Assembly (NCBI GenBank): GCA_944390935.1
Contig: CALXRU010000005.1
Location: 35,632 to 99,631 of the forward strand
Source: Acidaminococcaceae bacterium
Lineage (GTDB): Bacteria; Bacillota; Negativicutes; Acidaminococcales; Acidaminococcaceae
Length of the DNA: 64,000 nt
Reading direction: 5' to 3'
In this document: in pieces, positions 47,584 to 57,845 of the stretch
How the letters are laid out: the number at the start of each line of letters is the position of its first letter
Position numbering within the stretch: the first letter of the stretch is position 1
Position numbers and translations under genes: made by a program
The notes under the pieces: model-generated
Told to the model about the DNA's origin: nothing
Database searches by the model: none
Seen by the model: the letters and a program-made list of their open reading frames with translations, nothing else

Positions 47584-48693
47584 TCATCCGCGAATCCAGG
47601 GCGGAATCTCCGTATCGGAGGAATGTTTGTGAATAATTCCGCTGCCGCCTACATGCGGTTTGGTGTCGATATCATGCGGCTGCTGGTAAGTGCTGGGACT
47701 TTTGCCCATCGGCCTGCCGCCATGCGTCGGCAGTTCTTTGTTAAAGCCGGTAGCAATAACGGTTACGCGGATTTCATCCTTGAGGTTTTCATCAATAACC
47801 GCGCCGAAGATGATGTTGGCATCCGGGTCAACGGCTTCGGTAATAATGTTGGAAGCTTCGGTAACATCAAACAGCGACAGTTCGGAGCCGCCGGTGATGT
47901 TGAACAGTACGCCGCGCGCACCTTCGATGGATGCTTCGAGCAGCGGGCTCTTAATGGCAGCTTCGGCAGCAGCGCGTGCGCCGTCGTCGCCTTTTGCCAT
48001 GCCAATGCCCATGAGTGCGGAGCCTGCGTTGGACATAACGGTTTTGATATCCGCAAAGTCCAGGTTTACAAGGCCCGGTACGGCAATCAGGTCGGAAATG
48101 CCCTGCACGCCCTGACGCAGAACGTCATCGGCAATGCGGAAAGCTTCCAGCATGGAAGTTCTTCTGTCGATAACCTGCAGCAAACGGTCATTAGGAATGG
48201 TAATTAAGGTATCAACCTTTTCTTTAATATTTACAATGCCGCTTTCAGCCTGGTTCATGCGGCGTTTGCCTTCAAAAGAGAACGGTTTGGTTACAACGCC
48301 GACAGTCAGCGCGCCAACCTCGCGGGCACATTCAGCAACAATCGGTGCTGCGCCGGTGCCGGTACCGCCGCCCATGCCTGCGGTAACAAATACCATGTCC
48401 GCGCCTTTCAGCGCTTCTAAAATAGCGTCGCGGCTTTCTTCAGCTGCTTTTTCGCCGATTTCGGGGTTTGCGCCTGCGCCAAGGCCTTTGGTAAGTTTTT
48501 CGCCAATCTGGATACGGGTTGCGGCTTTAGAGAGCAGCAATGCCTGCGCATCGCAGTTAACGGCGATAAATTCCACGCCTTTTACACCGGCGGTAATCAT
48601 TCGGTTTACGGCGTTATTGCCGCCGCCGCCAACACCAATTACCTTGATATTGGCAAGATTGTCCATGCCTTTTTCTTCAAATTCTTCAAACAT
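47584..48693 (-). CDS. ftsZ: Cell division protein FtsZ
   Basis: 369 aa tubulin-like GTPase forming the division ring. GTP-binding [12 protein letters not shown], tubulin signature [12 protein letters not shown] (about 113-124), [11 protein letters not shown] synergy loop (T7), and a C-terminal tail [10 protein letters not shown], the conserved peptide that binds FtsA/SepF/ZipA-type partners. Start ATG has AAGGGGG before it. Last gene of dcw. No ftsA precedes it. Confidence 0.97.
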   Translation of the reverse strand: MFEEFEEKGMDNLANIKVIGVGGGGNNAVNRMITAGVKGVEFIAVNCDAQALLLSKAATRIQIGEKLTKGLGAGANPEIGEKAAEESRDAILEALKGADMVFVTAGMGGGTGTGAAPIVAECAREVGALTVGVVTKPFSFEGKRRMNQAESGIVNIKEKVDTLITIPNDRLLQVIDRRTSMLEAFRIADDVLRQGVQGISDLIAVPGLVNLDFADIKTVMSNAGSALMGIGMAKGDDGARAAAEAAIKSPLLEASIEGARGVLFNITGGSELSLFDVTEASNIITEAVDPDANIIFGAVIDENLKDEIRVTVIATGFNKELPTHGGRPMGKSPSTYQQPHDIDTKPHVGGSGIIHKHSSDTEIPPWIRG

Positions 48694-48797
48694 TATTTAT
48701 ATTCCCCCTTAATAAGTTGGGTAAAATCCATAACATAAATATCAAAATGTTATTCTACATGGACAGTAAAATCTCCTGCCTGATTGTAAAAAATTTT

Positions 48798-49127
48798 TTA
48801 TTTTTTGAGAAACAGGTGGCGGATTGCGGCAAGGTTGTTAAAAATGCGCATGCCGAAAATCAAAATGCCGACCATGTACAAATCTATGCCCATCAAAAGA
48901 CCGGAATAACATACGAATGCGGCCATAACGGCATTGGTAAAAAAGCCGGTAATAAACACAAAGTTATCGTATTTGCCTTCCATGCTGGAACGGATGCCGC
49001 CAAAAACAGTATCCAGCGCCGCCATCAGCGATACGGAAAGAAGCCTGCCGTATTCAAGCGGTAAATACAGGGGGAAATACCATCCGGCAATAAAGCCGAT
49101 AATAACACCGGCAAGTGCGTACAGCAT
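48798..49127 (-). CDS. sbp: Small basic family protein Sbp (DUF1290)
   Basis: 109 aa with three to four membrane segments. FIAGWYFPLYLPLEYGRLLSVSLMAALDTVFGGIRSSME and the ending GMRIFNNLAAIRHLFLKK match the DUF1290/Sbp family found beside ftsZ in Firmicutes. Function is unproven; linked to division by position. Four codons short of overlap with DUF881 (they share one base). Confidence 0.9.
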   Translation of the reverse strand: MLYALAGVIIGFIAGWYFPLYLPLEYGRLLSVSLMAALDTVFGGIRSSMEGKYDNFVFITGFFTNAVMAAFVCYSGLLMGIDLYMVGILIFGMRIFNNLAAIRHLFLKK

Positions 49128-49840
49128 TATTTACCACCCTCCTTTGCCGCCTTATCTTCATCGGGCGCGGCCTGAGCGTATTCAAAAATCCTGCGGCCCT
49201 TAAAGGCAGGCACTTTTACAACCTCGGGCTGCGTTAAATCGGCCTGAATGCCCCAGAATTTAAACGTGTCCAGCACACCGCCCCTTAATTTAAGGGCGCT
49301 GGCCAGATTAGACGGGTTGCCGATAGCAAGAATTACATACGGCGGTGCGCTGCGGTTGTTGTTTACCGAAAGCGTCGGACCGGCGCAGCGGATTTCACTG
49401 GTGGAAACAAGACGCTCGCCGTTGATGGAAATTGCTTCCGCACCGGCAGCACGCAATTCGTTGATAACGCGCAGCAAATCGTCATCGTGGATGATGTAAA
49501 GGTTGGGGTTCTCTCCCACCTGCGCCGTTACCTTGCTGTCGTCCAGTATCAGCTGTATGCCCTTGCCTTCCAGCGGTACTTCGCCCGCAAATTCTTTCAG
49601 GCGTTCCACTTCGCTTTCCAGCGCTTCATCGCTGCCGCTTGCCGCCTGCAAACGCTCAACCTCTTTGGCAAGTTCGTCGCGCTGCTGCTCAACATCGCGC
49701 AGGCGTTCGGTTAATTCTTCGGCACGCTGGACGTTGATGGTTTTTTGCCTTTCGGTGGTTTTTATCTGCGTTGCAATCATAAAACCCAAAATTGCAAAAA
49801 CTATCAGCAGCATTATTTTTGCATGTTTATTTGCTAACAT
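49127..49840 (-). CDS. DUF881 family membrane-anchored protein (YlxW/YlxX-like)
   Basis: 237 aa. One N-terminal membrane helix (IMLLIVFAILGFMIATQI), a coiled coil (about 35-80), and a globular DUF881 part: GKGIQLILDD, NLYIIHDDDLLRVINELRAAGAEAISINGERLV, SEIRCAGPTLSVN. Family is usually near ftsQ-ftsZ in Firmicutes. Likely extracytoplasmic; role undefined. Stop overlaps the Sbp start. Confidence 0.88.
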   Translation of the reverse strand: MLANKHAKIMLLIVFAILGFMIATQIKTTERQKTINVQRAEELTERLRDVEQQRDELAKEVERLQAASGSDEALESEVERLKEFAGEVPLEGKGIQLILDDSKVTAQVGENPNLYIIHDDDLLRVINELRAAGAEAISINGERLVSTSEIRCAGPTLSVNNNRSAPPYVILAIGNPSNLASALKLRGGVLDTFKFWGIQADLTQPEVVKVPAFKGRRIFEYAQAAPDEDKAAKEGGK

Positions 49841-49864
49841 ACTTCATTAGTCCTTTCAAAAATA

Positions 49865-50632
49865 TCAGGCTTTCTGCCTTAACTTAATATAAGGCTTTGC
49901 GAAGGTTAAGTCAATATATTCCGCCCTGATATTTTTTGTTTTTATATCATTAAAGACCGTTACAAATACGTCCAGCTTCTCGGCTATGTTGTCGGCATTG
50001 CCCAAAAGTATCGGGTAGCCGTAGCTGAGGTTGAATTTTACGTTGTTGCCGCTGTCCACGGCAATTTCCGAAATCGAATTGATAACTTCTTTATCAAGCT
50101 TGCTTAAAAAACTTAAAATTGCCAGCACGTTCTTTTCCTTAACGGTATCGCCAAAGAAAATGTTGCCGGTTACCACGCCGGACAGCACCGGTGCATCCGC
50201 ACCTTTAATGCCGTCACTGACGCTCATAACAACGCCGTTGTAATCCACCTGCGCATAGCTTTTATACGAGCAGGCAATGTAAACGGCGGGCACGCGCTCC
50301 TTAACGCGGATTGCCAGAACGCCCGGCCAGAAATATTCCGTTTCCGCTTTTTCAAAGCGCACGTCGTTTTCTATCGCCGTTTTAACGGCAGACGGCGAAA
50401 TTACAAACAGATTAATGGGCTGCTGCGTGCCGCACATTTTTAAAACGTCGTCCTGCTTCAGCTTGGTTGTACCTTCAATAACGATGCTGCCAAAGGCTGT
50501 TGTCGGCGCAGTCGCCCATTTATAAACGCCAAAAATGCCGCCCAAAATAACAGCGGCAATAAAAAACAGGCGCAAAAGGCGCAAGCGCCGCTTTTTACGG
50601 TTTTCTCTTAAACGTTCGCGTGTCGATTGCAC
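49865..50632 (-). CDS. ftsQ: Cell division protein FtsQ/DivIB
   Basis: 255 aa from GTG 50632 (GAGGTG 7 bases upstream); a TTG six codons up is less likely. Short basic cytoplasmic part (RERLRENRKKRRLRLLR), one membrane helix, a POTRA domain (FGSIVIEGTTKLKQDDVLKMC), then the FtsQ domain with VKERVPAVYIACSYKSYAQVDYNGVVMSVSDG. Scaffold of the divisome. Gene order ddl-ftsQ is standard. Confidence 0.9.
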   Translation of the reverse strand: MQSTRERLRENRKKRRLRLLRLFFIAAVILGGIFGVYKWATAPTTAFGSIVIEGTTKLKQDDVLKMCGTQQPINLFVISPSAVKTAIENDVRFEKAETEYFWPGVLAIRVKERVPAVYIACSYKSYAQVDYNGVVMSVSDGIKGADAPVLSGVVTGNIFFGDTVKEKNVLAILSFLSKLDKEVINSISEIAVDSGNNVKFNLSYGYPILLGNADNIAEKLDVFVTVFNDIKTKNIRAEYIDLTFAKPYIKLRQKA

Positions 50633-50663
50633 CTTTTTACACCTCGTCAAAATTCTTCATTAA

Positions 50664-51608
50664 TTATTTATTGTCCAGCGATGCGGACTGCAAAATGATA
50701 TCGCACAGTTCGGGGAAGCTGATGCCTGCCGCTGCCGCAGCTTTCGGCACAAGGCTGGTTGCCGTCATGCCCGGCACGGTGTTGATTTCCAGCACATAGC
50801 CGTTGCCTTCGCTGTCCAGCATTACGTCGGCGCGGGCAACACCACTGCAGCCCAAAACTTCATAAGCATATTTGGCAATTTCCTGCACCTTTTTGGTGGT
50901 TGCTTCGTCCAAATCCGCCGGGCAGATGTATTCCGTTGCGCCCTTGGTGTATTTGGAATAATAATCGTAGTTGCCGGAATGCGGAGCGATATGGATTACC
51001 GGCAGAGCTACAACCTCGCCGTCCTTCTGCATCATGGCAACGGTCAGTTCCCAGCCGCCGATAAATTCTTCAACCAGAATATCGCGGCAGTATTTAAACG
51101 CGTTAGCCAAAGCCTCATCAAGCTGGGCTTCGTCCTTAACGATTTCCACGCCGATGCTGCTGCCCTGGCTGGCAGGTTTAACAACTACCGGCAGGCTGAA
51201 ATGCTGCATAATTTTTTCTTTAATGCCCTGCTCTTTGGCGTTGATAATCAGGCAATCGGGTGTCGGTACGCCTGCGTCGCGCAGCATGCGTTTGGTCAGC
51301 GCCTTATCCATGCACACAACGCTGGCAATCATGCCGCTGCCGGTGTAGGGCATATCGCGGATTTCAAGCAAAGTCTGCAAACGGCCGTCCTCGCCGTACA
51401 GGCCGTGTACAGCATTGAACACAACCTCTGCCTTACATTCTGCCAGCTGTTTACCAAAGTTTTTCGGGTCAAGGTCAAGCTCAACCACGTTGGTGTAGCC
51501 TGCTTCGCGCAGGGCGCTGGCAATGGCCTTGCCGGTGTTTAAAGAAATTTCGCGTTCAGCGGACGGGCCGCCCATAACAACTGCAACTACCTGATTTTTA
51601 TTAAACAT
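50664..51608 (-). CDS. ddl: D-alanine--D-alanine ligase
   Basis: 314 aa ATP-grasp enzyme making D-Ala-D-Ala for peptidoglycan. MGGPSAEREISLNTGKA, GLYGEDGRLQTLLE, PVVVKPASQGSSIGV, and C-terminal YVLEINTVPGMT. Overlaps the murC stop by eight bases. A Tyr/Lys selectivity pair for D-Lac was not examined; VanA-type features were not noticed. Confidence 0.96.
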   Translation of the reverse strand: MFNKNQVVAVVMGGPSAEREISLNTGKAIASALREAGYTNVVELDLDPKNFGKQLAECKAEVVFNAVHGLYGEDGRLQTLLEIRDMPYTGSGMIASVVCMDKALTKRMLRDAGVPTPDCLIINAKEQGIKEKIMQHFSLPVVVKPASQGSSIGVEIVKDEAQLDEALANAFKYCRDILVEEFIGGWELTVAMMQKDGEVVALPVIHIAPHSGNYDYYSKYTKGATEYICPADLDEATTKKVQEIAKYAYEVLGCSGVARADVMLDSEGNGYVLEINTVPGMTATSLVPKAAAAAGISFPELCDIILQSASLDNK

Positions 51609-52989
51609 TTTCTTTGCTCCTTTGCAAATCCGTTACTAATGCTTCGCCAACTTTATAAACGTCGCCCGCGCCGATGGTCATAACCAAATCGCCGCTGCGT
51701 GCGGTTTTAGCAAGATAAGTTTCTATTTCAGCAAGCGACGGTACATATTCAACATCGACGCCACTTACTTTTTTAATGCCTTCTGCAAGTTTTGCGCTGT
51801 TTACGCCTTCAATAGGGTCTTCGCTGGCTGCGTAAATATCCGTTACGATGAGCTTGTCGCAGCCTTTAAAGCAGGCGCAAAACTCATCAAACAGCAGCTG
51901 CGTGCGCGTATAGCGGTGCGGCTGGAACACGCAGATTAAACGCTGGGGCTTGGTTTGCAGCGCAGCCTTTAAGGTAACGCCAATTTCCGTCGGGTGGTGC
52001 GCGTAATCGTCAACAACCCACACGCCGTTAGCGCGCCCTTTGGTTTCAAAACGGCGGTGCGCACCGGTAAATTTTTTCAGCACGCTTAAAATGCTGTCCG
52101 TATCAATGCCCATTTCCACGGCGCACGCCAAAGCGCCCAGCGAATTCAGCACATTGTGCCTGCCGGGGACAATCAGCTGCACCTCGGCAAACAGACTGCC
52201 GTTTTTATAAACCTTGTAATCCGTGCCGCCGGTGTGGTAAACAACATCCTTCGCCACATAATCGGCTTCTTCGTTATCAATGCCGTAACTGATAACGCGC
52301 GCCTCGGTTTCCTTTGCCAGACGGCGGAGCTTTTCATTATCCATGCACAGCACTGCCGCGCCGCCCTGCCTGATATTGCCAAGGAACTGCTTAAAGGCTT
52401 TGTAAATATTTTCTTCGCTGCCGTAATGGTCCATGTGGTCGTTTTCAATGTTGGTAACAACCGCATACAGCGGATTGAATTTTAAGAACGAGCCGTCGCT
52501 TTCGTCCGCTTCGGCAACAACAAAACGCCCGTTGCCGCTGCGCGCATTGCCGCCGAGGCTGGTAACTTCGCCGCCGATAACGACAGTCGGGTCGATGCCG
52601 CTTTCCGTAGCAATGCAGCTTAACATGGCACTGGTGCTGGTTTTGCCGTGCGCGCCCGCAACTGCGACGCCGTCCGCATGGTTGATAAGTTCAGCCAGCA
52701 CATCGCTGCGGTGCATAACGCGGATGCCCTGCTCTTTAGCGGCAACAAGTTCGCAGTTATCCGCATGGATGGCCGAAGAAATAACCACCGCGTCAGCGCC
52801 CAGCACCTGCTGCGCCGCATGCCCCTGGTAAACCACAGCGCCCAGCGCTTTCAGCTTTTCGCACACGCCGCCCGCATTCCGGTCAGAACCGGTAACGTGA
52901 AAGCCGCGCTCGCACAGCACATGCGCCAAAGCGCTCATGCCCGCGCCGCCGATACCAATAAAATGTATATTGTGTATTCCCGAAAGCAT
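51601..52989 (-). CDS. murC: UDP-N-acetylmuramate--L-alanine ligase
   Basis: 462 aa. HFIGIGGAGMSALA, P-loop GAHGKTSTSAML, and ENDHMDHYG, VDDYAHHPTEI. Adds L-Ala to UDP-MurNAc. Follows murG by 15 bp. There is no murB between murC and ftsQ, although many Firmicutes keep it here. Confidence 0.97.
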   Translation of the reverse strand: MLSGIHNIHFIGIGGAGMSALAHVLCERGFHVTGSDRNAGGVCEKLKALGAVVYQGHAAQQVLGADAVVISSAIHADNCELVAAKEQGIRVMHRSDVLAELINHADGVAVAGAHGKTSTSAMLSCIATESGIDPTVVIGGEVTSLGGNARSGNGRFVVAEADESDGSFLKFNPLYAVVTNIENDHMDHYGSEENIYKAFKQFLGNIRQGGAAVLCMDNEKLRRLAKETEARVISYGIDNEEADYVAKDVVYHTGGTDYKVYKNGSLFAEVQLIVPGRHNVLNSLGALACAVEMGIDTDSILSVLKKFTGAHRRFETKGRANGVWVVDDYAHHPTEIGVTLKAALQTKPQRLICVFQPHRYTRTQLLFDEFCACFKGCDKLIVTDIYAASEDPIEGVNSAKLAEGIKKVSGVDVEYVPSLAEIETYLAKTARSGDLVMTIGAGDVYKVGEALVTDLQRSKENV

Positions 52990-53004
52990 TAAAATCCTCC
53001 TCCG

Positions 53005-54108
53005 TCAGTTTTTTATCAGCTGCAAAGCCTGCTGCGCAATTTCTTTGGTAGCGCCCGGACGGCCGAGGCTTTTGGCAGCCTTTTTCATCTGCTGTAATTC
53101 TTCGTCGCGAATCAAAAGATGTTCTATTTCTTCCAGCAATTTCTCGCCGGTCAGTTCCTTATCCAGAACCACTTTGGCAGCACCCGCCGCCTCAACGGCA
53201 CGCGCATTGAATTCCTGATGGTTCGCCGTCGCATAAGGGTACGGAATCAGCACCGAAGGTATGCCCTTCGCCATCAGCTCCGCAAGGCCAATCGCGCCCG
53301 CGCGGAACACCGCCAAATCTGCCGCCGCCAGTGCCATCGGCATATCGTGCAGGTAAGGCTTGACAATAATATTATCTTCCAGTTTGCCGTCTTTCTCAAG
53401 CTCTTTTATATAAGCGTCGTAATTGGCTTCGCCGGTTGCGTGCAGCACCTGCACATCGTGCCTGCCGCTTAACGCATGCTCCACATACAGCATGGCTTTG
53501 TTAATGCTCTGCGCGCCGCGGCTTCCGCCGGATACCAGAATGGTTTTCTTATCCGCATCCAGCCCGAAGAATTTAATGGCTTCATCGCGCTTGTTGGAAA
53601 GAATTTCCACGCGGATGGGGTTGCCGGTGTAAACCTTCTGCGATTTGCCGGTAAAATATTTTTCCGCCTCATGGTAACCCAAAAAGACTTTTTTTACGAA
53701 CCTTGCCAGTATTTTATTGGTAACGCCCGGCATGGCGTTCTGCTCCTGTATGGCAGTCGGTATACCGCGCAGCGCCGCTAAAAACACAATCGGCCCGCAC
53801 ACATAACCGCCCGTGCCGATAACAAGGTCGGGCTTAATCTCGCCGATAAGGCTGTTTGCCCCTGCAAGGCCGGTAAACAGTTTGGCAAAGCTGCGCAGCG
53901 TATCAAAGCTCAGGCTGCGTTTAAAGCCTGCAATTTCAATAAAGCGCAGCGGGTAACCGTAACGCGGAATAATATTTTTTTCCAGTCCCTCTTTGGTGCC
54001 GACAAAAATAATTTCGGCCTCGGGGCGCAGTTTTTTAATCTGGTCGGCAATGGTCAGCGCCGGGTAAATATGCCCGCCGGTGCCGCCGCCCGAAAGTATT
54101 ACCTTCAC
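53005..54108 (-). CDS. murG: UDP-GlcNAc:lipid I GlcNAc transferase MurG
   Basis: 367 aa GT-B enzyme converting lipid I to lipid II at the inner membrane. GGGTGGHIYPALTIA, GTGGYVCGP, EQNAMPG, and SGGSRGAQSINKA, RAGAIGLAELMAKGIPSVLIPYPYA. GTG start overlaps the murD stop (GTGA). In most dcw clusters ftsW separates murD and murG; it is absent here. Confidence 0.96.
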   Translation of the reverse strand: MKVILSGGGTGGHIYPALTIADQIKKLRPEAEIIFVGTKEGLEKNIIPRYGYPLRFIEIAGFKRSLSFDTLRSFAKLFTGLAGANSLIGEIKPDLVIGTGGYVCGPIVFLAALRGIPTAIQEQNAMPGVTNKILARFVKKVFLGYHEAEKYFTGKSQKVYTGNPIRVEILSNKRDEAIKFFGLDADKKTILVSGGSRGAQSINKAMLYVEHALSGRHDVQVLHATGEANYDAYIKELEKDGKLEDNIIVKPYLHDMPMALAAADLAVFRAGAIGLAELMAKGIPSVLIPYPYATANHQEFNARAVEAAGAAKVVLDKELTGEKLLEEIEHLLIRDEELQQMKKAAKSLGRPGATKEIAQQALQLIKN

Positions 54109-55469
54109 TTTTGTTCCTCCGCTGCCGCAATTTCTGCGACTATTTCTTTAAAGCAGCGTCCGCGTGCCGGGAAGCCGCTGAACATATCAAAAGAAGCGCA
54201 CGCCGGCGAAAGCAGCACCGTCTGCGGCTTAACCGCGATTTTGTGCGCCAGCTCCACCGCTTCGCGCATGGATTCAACCATGCGGATATCGGCAACGCCT
54301 GCTTTGACGGCAGCTTCGTTAAAACGCTCTGCCGCTTCGCCTAGCAAAATCAAAGTATCAACCTTGGTTTTAACCAGCGCCATCATTTCTTCCAGCGGCG
54401 TCAGTTTATCCGTGCCGCCGGCAATTAAAATCAAATGCCCGTTGGTAAAGGCTTCCAGTGCTTTAATGGTAGAATCGGTATTGGTAGCCTTGGAATCGTT
54501 ATAATAAGGCACGCCGTTAACGGTTGCCGTGTATTCAATGCGGTGTTCCACACCTTTAAAGCTTTTTAGCACTGCGGCAATGTCATCTGGCTTAACGCCT
54601 GCAAAAAACGCCGCACCGATAGCGGCCAGCACGTTTTCTTCGTTGTGCCCGCCAAAAATCTGCAAATCTTTTTTATTACAAATAACTTCTTTGGTATCTT
54701 TCCAGGCAATTACAAAATCGCCGTTATCCATGTAAATGCCCTGCGGCAGAATTTCCCTGCGGCTGAACCAGCACAATCTGCCCGGCACCAGCCCGCCCCA
54801 TCTTTTAACGATAGGGTCGTCAAAATTCAGCAGGGTAACATCCTCCGGACGCTGGTTTTTAAAGATATTGCACTTTGCCGCGCCGTAGGCTTCCATGGTA
54901 TGGTGGCGCGTTAAATGGTCTTCCGTTAAGTTTAAAATAACGGCAATTTCCGCGCGGAAGTTCTGGATGGTTTCCAGCTGAAAACTGGAAAGCTCCGCCG
55001 CCAGCCAAGAATCTGCGGGCATGGTTTCCACTTCTTTGGTCAGCGCCATGCCGATGTTGCCGCCCACTTTGCTTACGCAGGACAGCGTTGCCAGCATTTC
55101 GCCCACCAGCGTAGTGGTTGTGGTTTTGCCGTTGGTGCCCGTAATGCCGATAATATGCCCGTTGTAATTGCGGTAAGCAAGCTCCGCCTCGCCAGTTACG
55201 TTAATGCCGCGGCACAAAGCCTCCTGCACCAGCGGGTTTTCAAGGCTGATGCCCGGCGAAAGAATAACTTCTTCCACCTCGTCCAGCAGTTTTTCACCGC
55301 CGCCTATTACAATCTGCCCGCCGGTTTTGGCAAGCAGCTCCTTCAAATCTGCGTTTACTTCATGTTCAGCATCGTTGTAAAGCAGCACGCGTTTGCCGCC
55401 GCGCGCCAAAATCTCCGCCGCGCCGCAGCCGCTGATGCCGATGCCGTAAACAAGTACCGCCTTATCCAA
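54105..55469 (-). CDS. murD: UDP-N-acetylmuramoyl-L-alanine--D-glutamate ligase
   Basis: 454 aa. VYGIGISGCGAAE, P-loop ITGTNGKTTTTTLVGEML, NLTEDHLTRH, HRIEYTATVNGVPYYNDSKATN, and SPACASFDMFSGFPARG. TTG start with GGAGG nine bases upstream. It adds D-Glu. Confidence 0.96.
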   Translation of the reverse strand: MDKAVLVYGIGISGCGAAEILARGGKRVLLYNDAEHEVNADLKELLAKTGGQIVIGGGEKLLDEVEEVILSPGISLENPLVQEALCRGINVTGEAELAYRNYNGHIIGITGTNGKTTTTTLVGEMLATLSCVSKVGGNIGMALTKEVETMPADSWLAAELSSFQLETIQNFRAEIAVILNLTEDHLTRHHTMEAYGAAKCNIFKNQRPEDVTLLNFDDPIVKRWGGLVPGRLCWFSRREILPQGIYMDNGDFVIAWKDTKEVICNKKDLQIFGGHNEENVLAAIGAAFFAGVKPDDIAAVLKSFKGVEHRIEYTATVNGVPYYNDSKATNTDSTIKALEAFTNGHLILIAGGTDKLTPLEEMMALVKTKVDTLILLGEAAERFNEAAVKAGVADIRMVESMREAVELAHKIAVKPQTVLLSPACASFDMFSGFPARGRCFKEIVAEIAAAEEQK

Positions 55470-55471
55470 AA

Positions 55472-56446
55472 TTAAAAGCCTCCGTTTCCGTTAAGCCAAA
55501 GCATAACGCCAACTGCGCACAGCACGCAGCTTGCCGTAAAAAAGCGTTTAACGATTTTGGTTTCCTTCCAGCCGCCCAGTTCAAAATGGTGGTGAATCGG
55601 CGTCATGCGGAAGATACGTTTGCCATGCGTCAGGCGGAAGTAAGTAACCTGCATAATTACACTGGTTGCTTCCATAACGTAAATGCCGCCCAGAATTACC
55701 AAAAGCAGCTCGGTATGCGTCAATAACGCCAGCGCCGCCACACCGCCGCCGATAGCTAGCGAACCGGTATCACCCATAAATACTTTGGCAGGATAATGGT
55801 TAAACAGTAAAAAGCCAAGGCATGCACCGCAAATTCCCAGCGCAAACACACTCAAATCAAAATGCCCGGTGTTGTAAGCAATAAAAGCATAAGCAACCGT
55901 TACCGGCACCGTAACGCTGGCAGCAAGCCCGTCAAGGCCGTCCGTAAGGTTTACGGCGTTGGTTGTGCCAACCAAAAGCAAAAATACCAGCACATAATAC
56001 AGCCAGCCCAGCGGCAGCATGTATTCCGTACCGGGTATGGCAATGCTCAAATCGCCCTGCACATGGGTTTCAATATAATAAACATACGCGCCCGCCAGCA
56101 CAAACTGCATAAAAAACTTCTGTGCAGCCGTCAGGCCAAGGTTGCGTTTCATTACTACCTTAATATAATCGTCAACAAAACCAATCAGCGCGTGGCCAAA
56201 GGTCAGCAGCAGCGCAATGCACAGCGCCGGTGTAAAATTGCACCATACGGCAACGGCAACAACAATCGCCAGCAGCATCATAATGCCGCCCATCGTCGGC
56301 GTGCCGCTTTTTTTCATGTGTTCCTTCGGGCCGCATTCGCGGATGCTCTGCCCAAAATTAAGCTTATGCAAAAGAGAAATAAAACTGCTGCCGGTTACGG
56401 CGCATACCAAAAACGCCGTAGCCAAAGCGCCTAAAAGGGTTATCAT
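55472..56446 (-). CDS. mraY: Phospho-N-acetylmuramoyl-pentapeptide transferase
   Basis: 324 aa, ten membrane helices. MKKSGTPTMGGIMML, FGHALIGFVDDYIKV, NAVNLTDGLDGLA, and PIHHHFELGGW (the HHH motif). Makes lipid I from undecaprenyl phosphate. Confidence 0.97.
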   Translation of the reverse strand: MITLLGALATAFLVCAVTGSSFISLLHKLNFGQSIRECGPKEHMKKSGTPTMGGIMMLLAIVVAVAVWCNFTPALCIALLLTFGHALIGFVDDYIKVVMKRNLGLTAAQKFFMQFVLAGAYVYYIETHVQGDLSIAIPGTEYMLPLGWLYYVLVFLLLVGTTNAVNLTDGLDGLAASVTVPVTVAYAFIAYNTGHFDLSVFALGICGACLGFLLFNHYPAKVFMGDTGSLAIGGGVAALALLTHTELLLVILGGIYVMEATSVIMQVTYFRLTHGKRIFRMTPIHHHFELGGWKETKIVKRFFTASCVLCAVGVMLWLNGNGGF

Positions 56447-56467
56447 AAATCAATCAACACTCCGTAA

Positions 56468-57841
56468 TTATTTTTTCAAAACAAGGTCAATCAAACCATC
56501 CACCTGCATGGAATGAGAACCTTTTAACAAAATTATATCATTATTACGCACTACGCCGCTTAAAATTTTTGCGGCTTCCGCGCGGTCCTTGCAAATAAAA
56601 GTTTTAACGCCGCCGTTTTGCGCCGCCTTGCCGATGTTAACGGCTTCTTCGCCGTAGGTAATCAGCACGTCAACGCCTTCGGCCGCCGCCATTTCGCCAA
56701 CTTCCGCATGGGCGGATTGAGAAAGCGCACCCAGCTCCAGCATATCGGCCAGTACGGCAACAGCCCTGCCGCCCTTGGCGGATTTTACGGCGTGCAAAGT
56801 TTTCAGCGCGCTCGCCATGGATGCGGGGCTGGCGTTGTAAGCGTCGTTGATAACGGTAACAGCGCCGATTTGCACAAATTCCTGGCGCTTGCCGGTAAGT
56901 TTTACATCTTTTAAAGCAGCTTTAACCTGCGCCAGCGGCACGTTAAAAGTTACCGCCACGCCGATTGCCGCCAGAGCGTTGTAAACATTGTGCTCGCCCA
57001 ACAGCGGCAACACAATGTGTTCGCGCTCACCGGTTTTGGCACATACGCAATCAAATTCACTGCCATCGGCATTTAAAACAATGTTTTCCGCACACACGCA
57101 GGCACCGTCGCCGCAGCCGTAAGTTACAGCCTGCGCCGCCGTTTTATCCGCCATAGCGTGCACAAAAGCGTCGTCGTTATTCAGCACGGCAAACTGCTGC
57201 GCCGTTAAGCCTTCCACAATTTCGCCCTTGGCTTTGGCAATGTTTTCCATGCTGCCCAAAAGCTCCATATGCGTTTCGCCGACATTGGTAACAACGGCAA
57301 CATCGGGGCTTGCCAGCTCGCACAGCGCACGTATTTGTCCCAAACCACGCATCCCCATCTCAACAACAGCAATTTCCGTGTCGGGTTTAATATTCAGCAG
57401 CGTTTTGGGAAGTCCGATTTCGTTGTTAAAATTAGCCTCCGTTTTTACTACATTATATTTTACCGCAAGGCAGGCAGCAATTAAATCCTTGGTAGAAGTT
57501 TTGCCGTTGGAACCGGTAACCGCCACTACCTTTAAATTTTTCTGCTTGTCACGCCATGCTTTGGCAATCAGCTGATAGGCTTTTAAAGTATCGTCAACCT
57601 TAATAATAGCGGCATTTTGCGGCAAACCTGCAACATCATGGCTGATAACCACACCCGCAGCGCCCAGTTCCAGCGCTTTGGCGCAGTAATTATGCCCGTC
57701 AAAATTTTCGCCACTCAAAGCCACAAACAGCTCGCCCGCTTTAATGCTGCGGCTATCGGTATTAACGCCGCAAAACTCAACATTCTGCGCATTTTCGCAG
57801 CTGCCGCCCGTTGCAGCCAGTATCTCCTGCAAATTCAGCAT
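56468..57841 (-). CDS. murF: UDP-MurNAc-tripeptide--D-alanyl-D-alanine ligase
   Basis: 457 aa. GVNTDSRSIKAGELFVAL, P-loop AVTGSNGKTSTKDLI, TEANFNNEIGLPKTLL, VINDAYNASPASM. The open frame runs 35 codons further upstream into murE; ATG 57841, just after the murE TGA and with AAAGGTGAT before it, gives the usual N-terminus MLNLQEIL. Confidence 0.96.
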   Translation of the reverse strand: MLNLQEILAATGGSCENAQNVEFCGVNTDSRSIKAGELFVALSGENFDGHNYCAKALELGAAGVVISHDVAGLPQNAAIIKVDDTLKAYQLIAKAWRDKQKNLKVVAVTGSNGKTSTKDLIAACLAVKYNVVKTEANFNNEIGLPKTLLNIKPDTEIAVVEMGMRGLGQIRALCELASPDVAVVTNVGETHMELLGSMENIAKAKGEIVEGLTAQQFAVLNNDDAFVHAMADKTAAQAVTYGCGDGACVCAENIVLNADGSEFDCVCAKTGEREHIVLPLLGEHNVYNALAAIGVAVTFNVPLAQVKAALKDVKLTGKRQEFVQIGAVTVINDAYNASPASMASALKTLHAVKSAKGGRAVAVLADMLELGALSQSAHAEVGEMAAAEGVDVLITYGEEAVNIGKAAQNGGVKTFICKDRAEAAKILSGVVRNNDIILLKGSHSMQVDGLIDLVLKK

Positions 57842-57845
57842 TTTA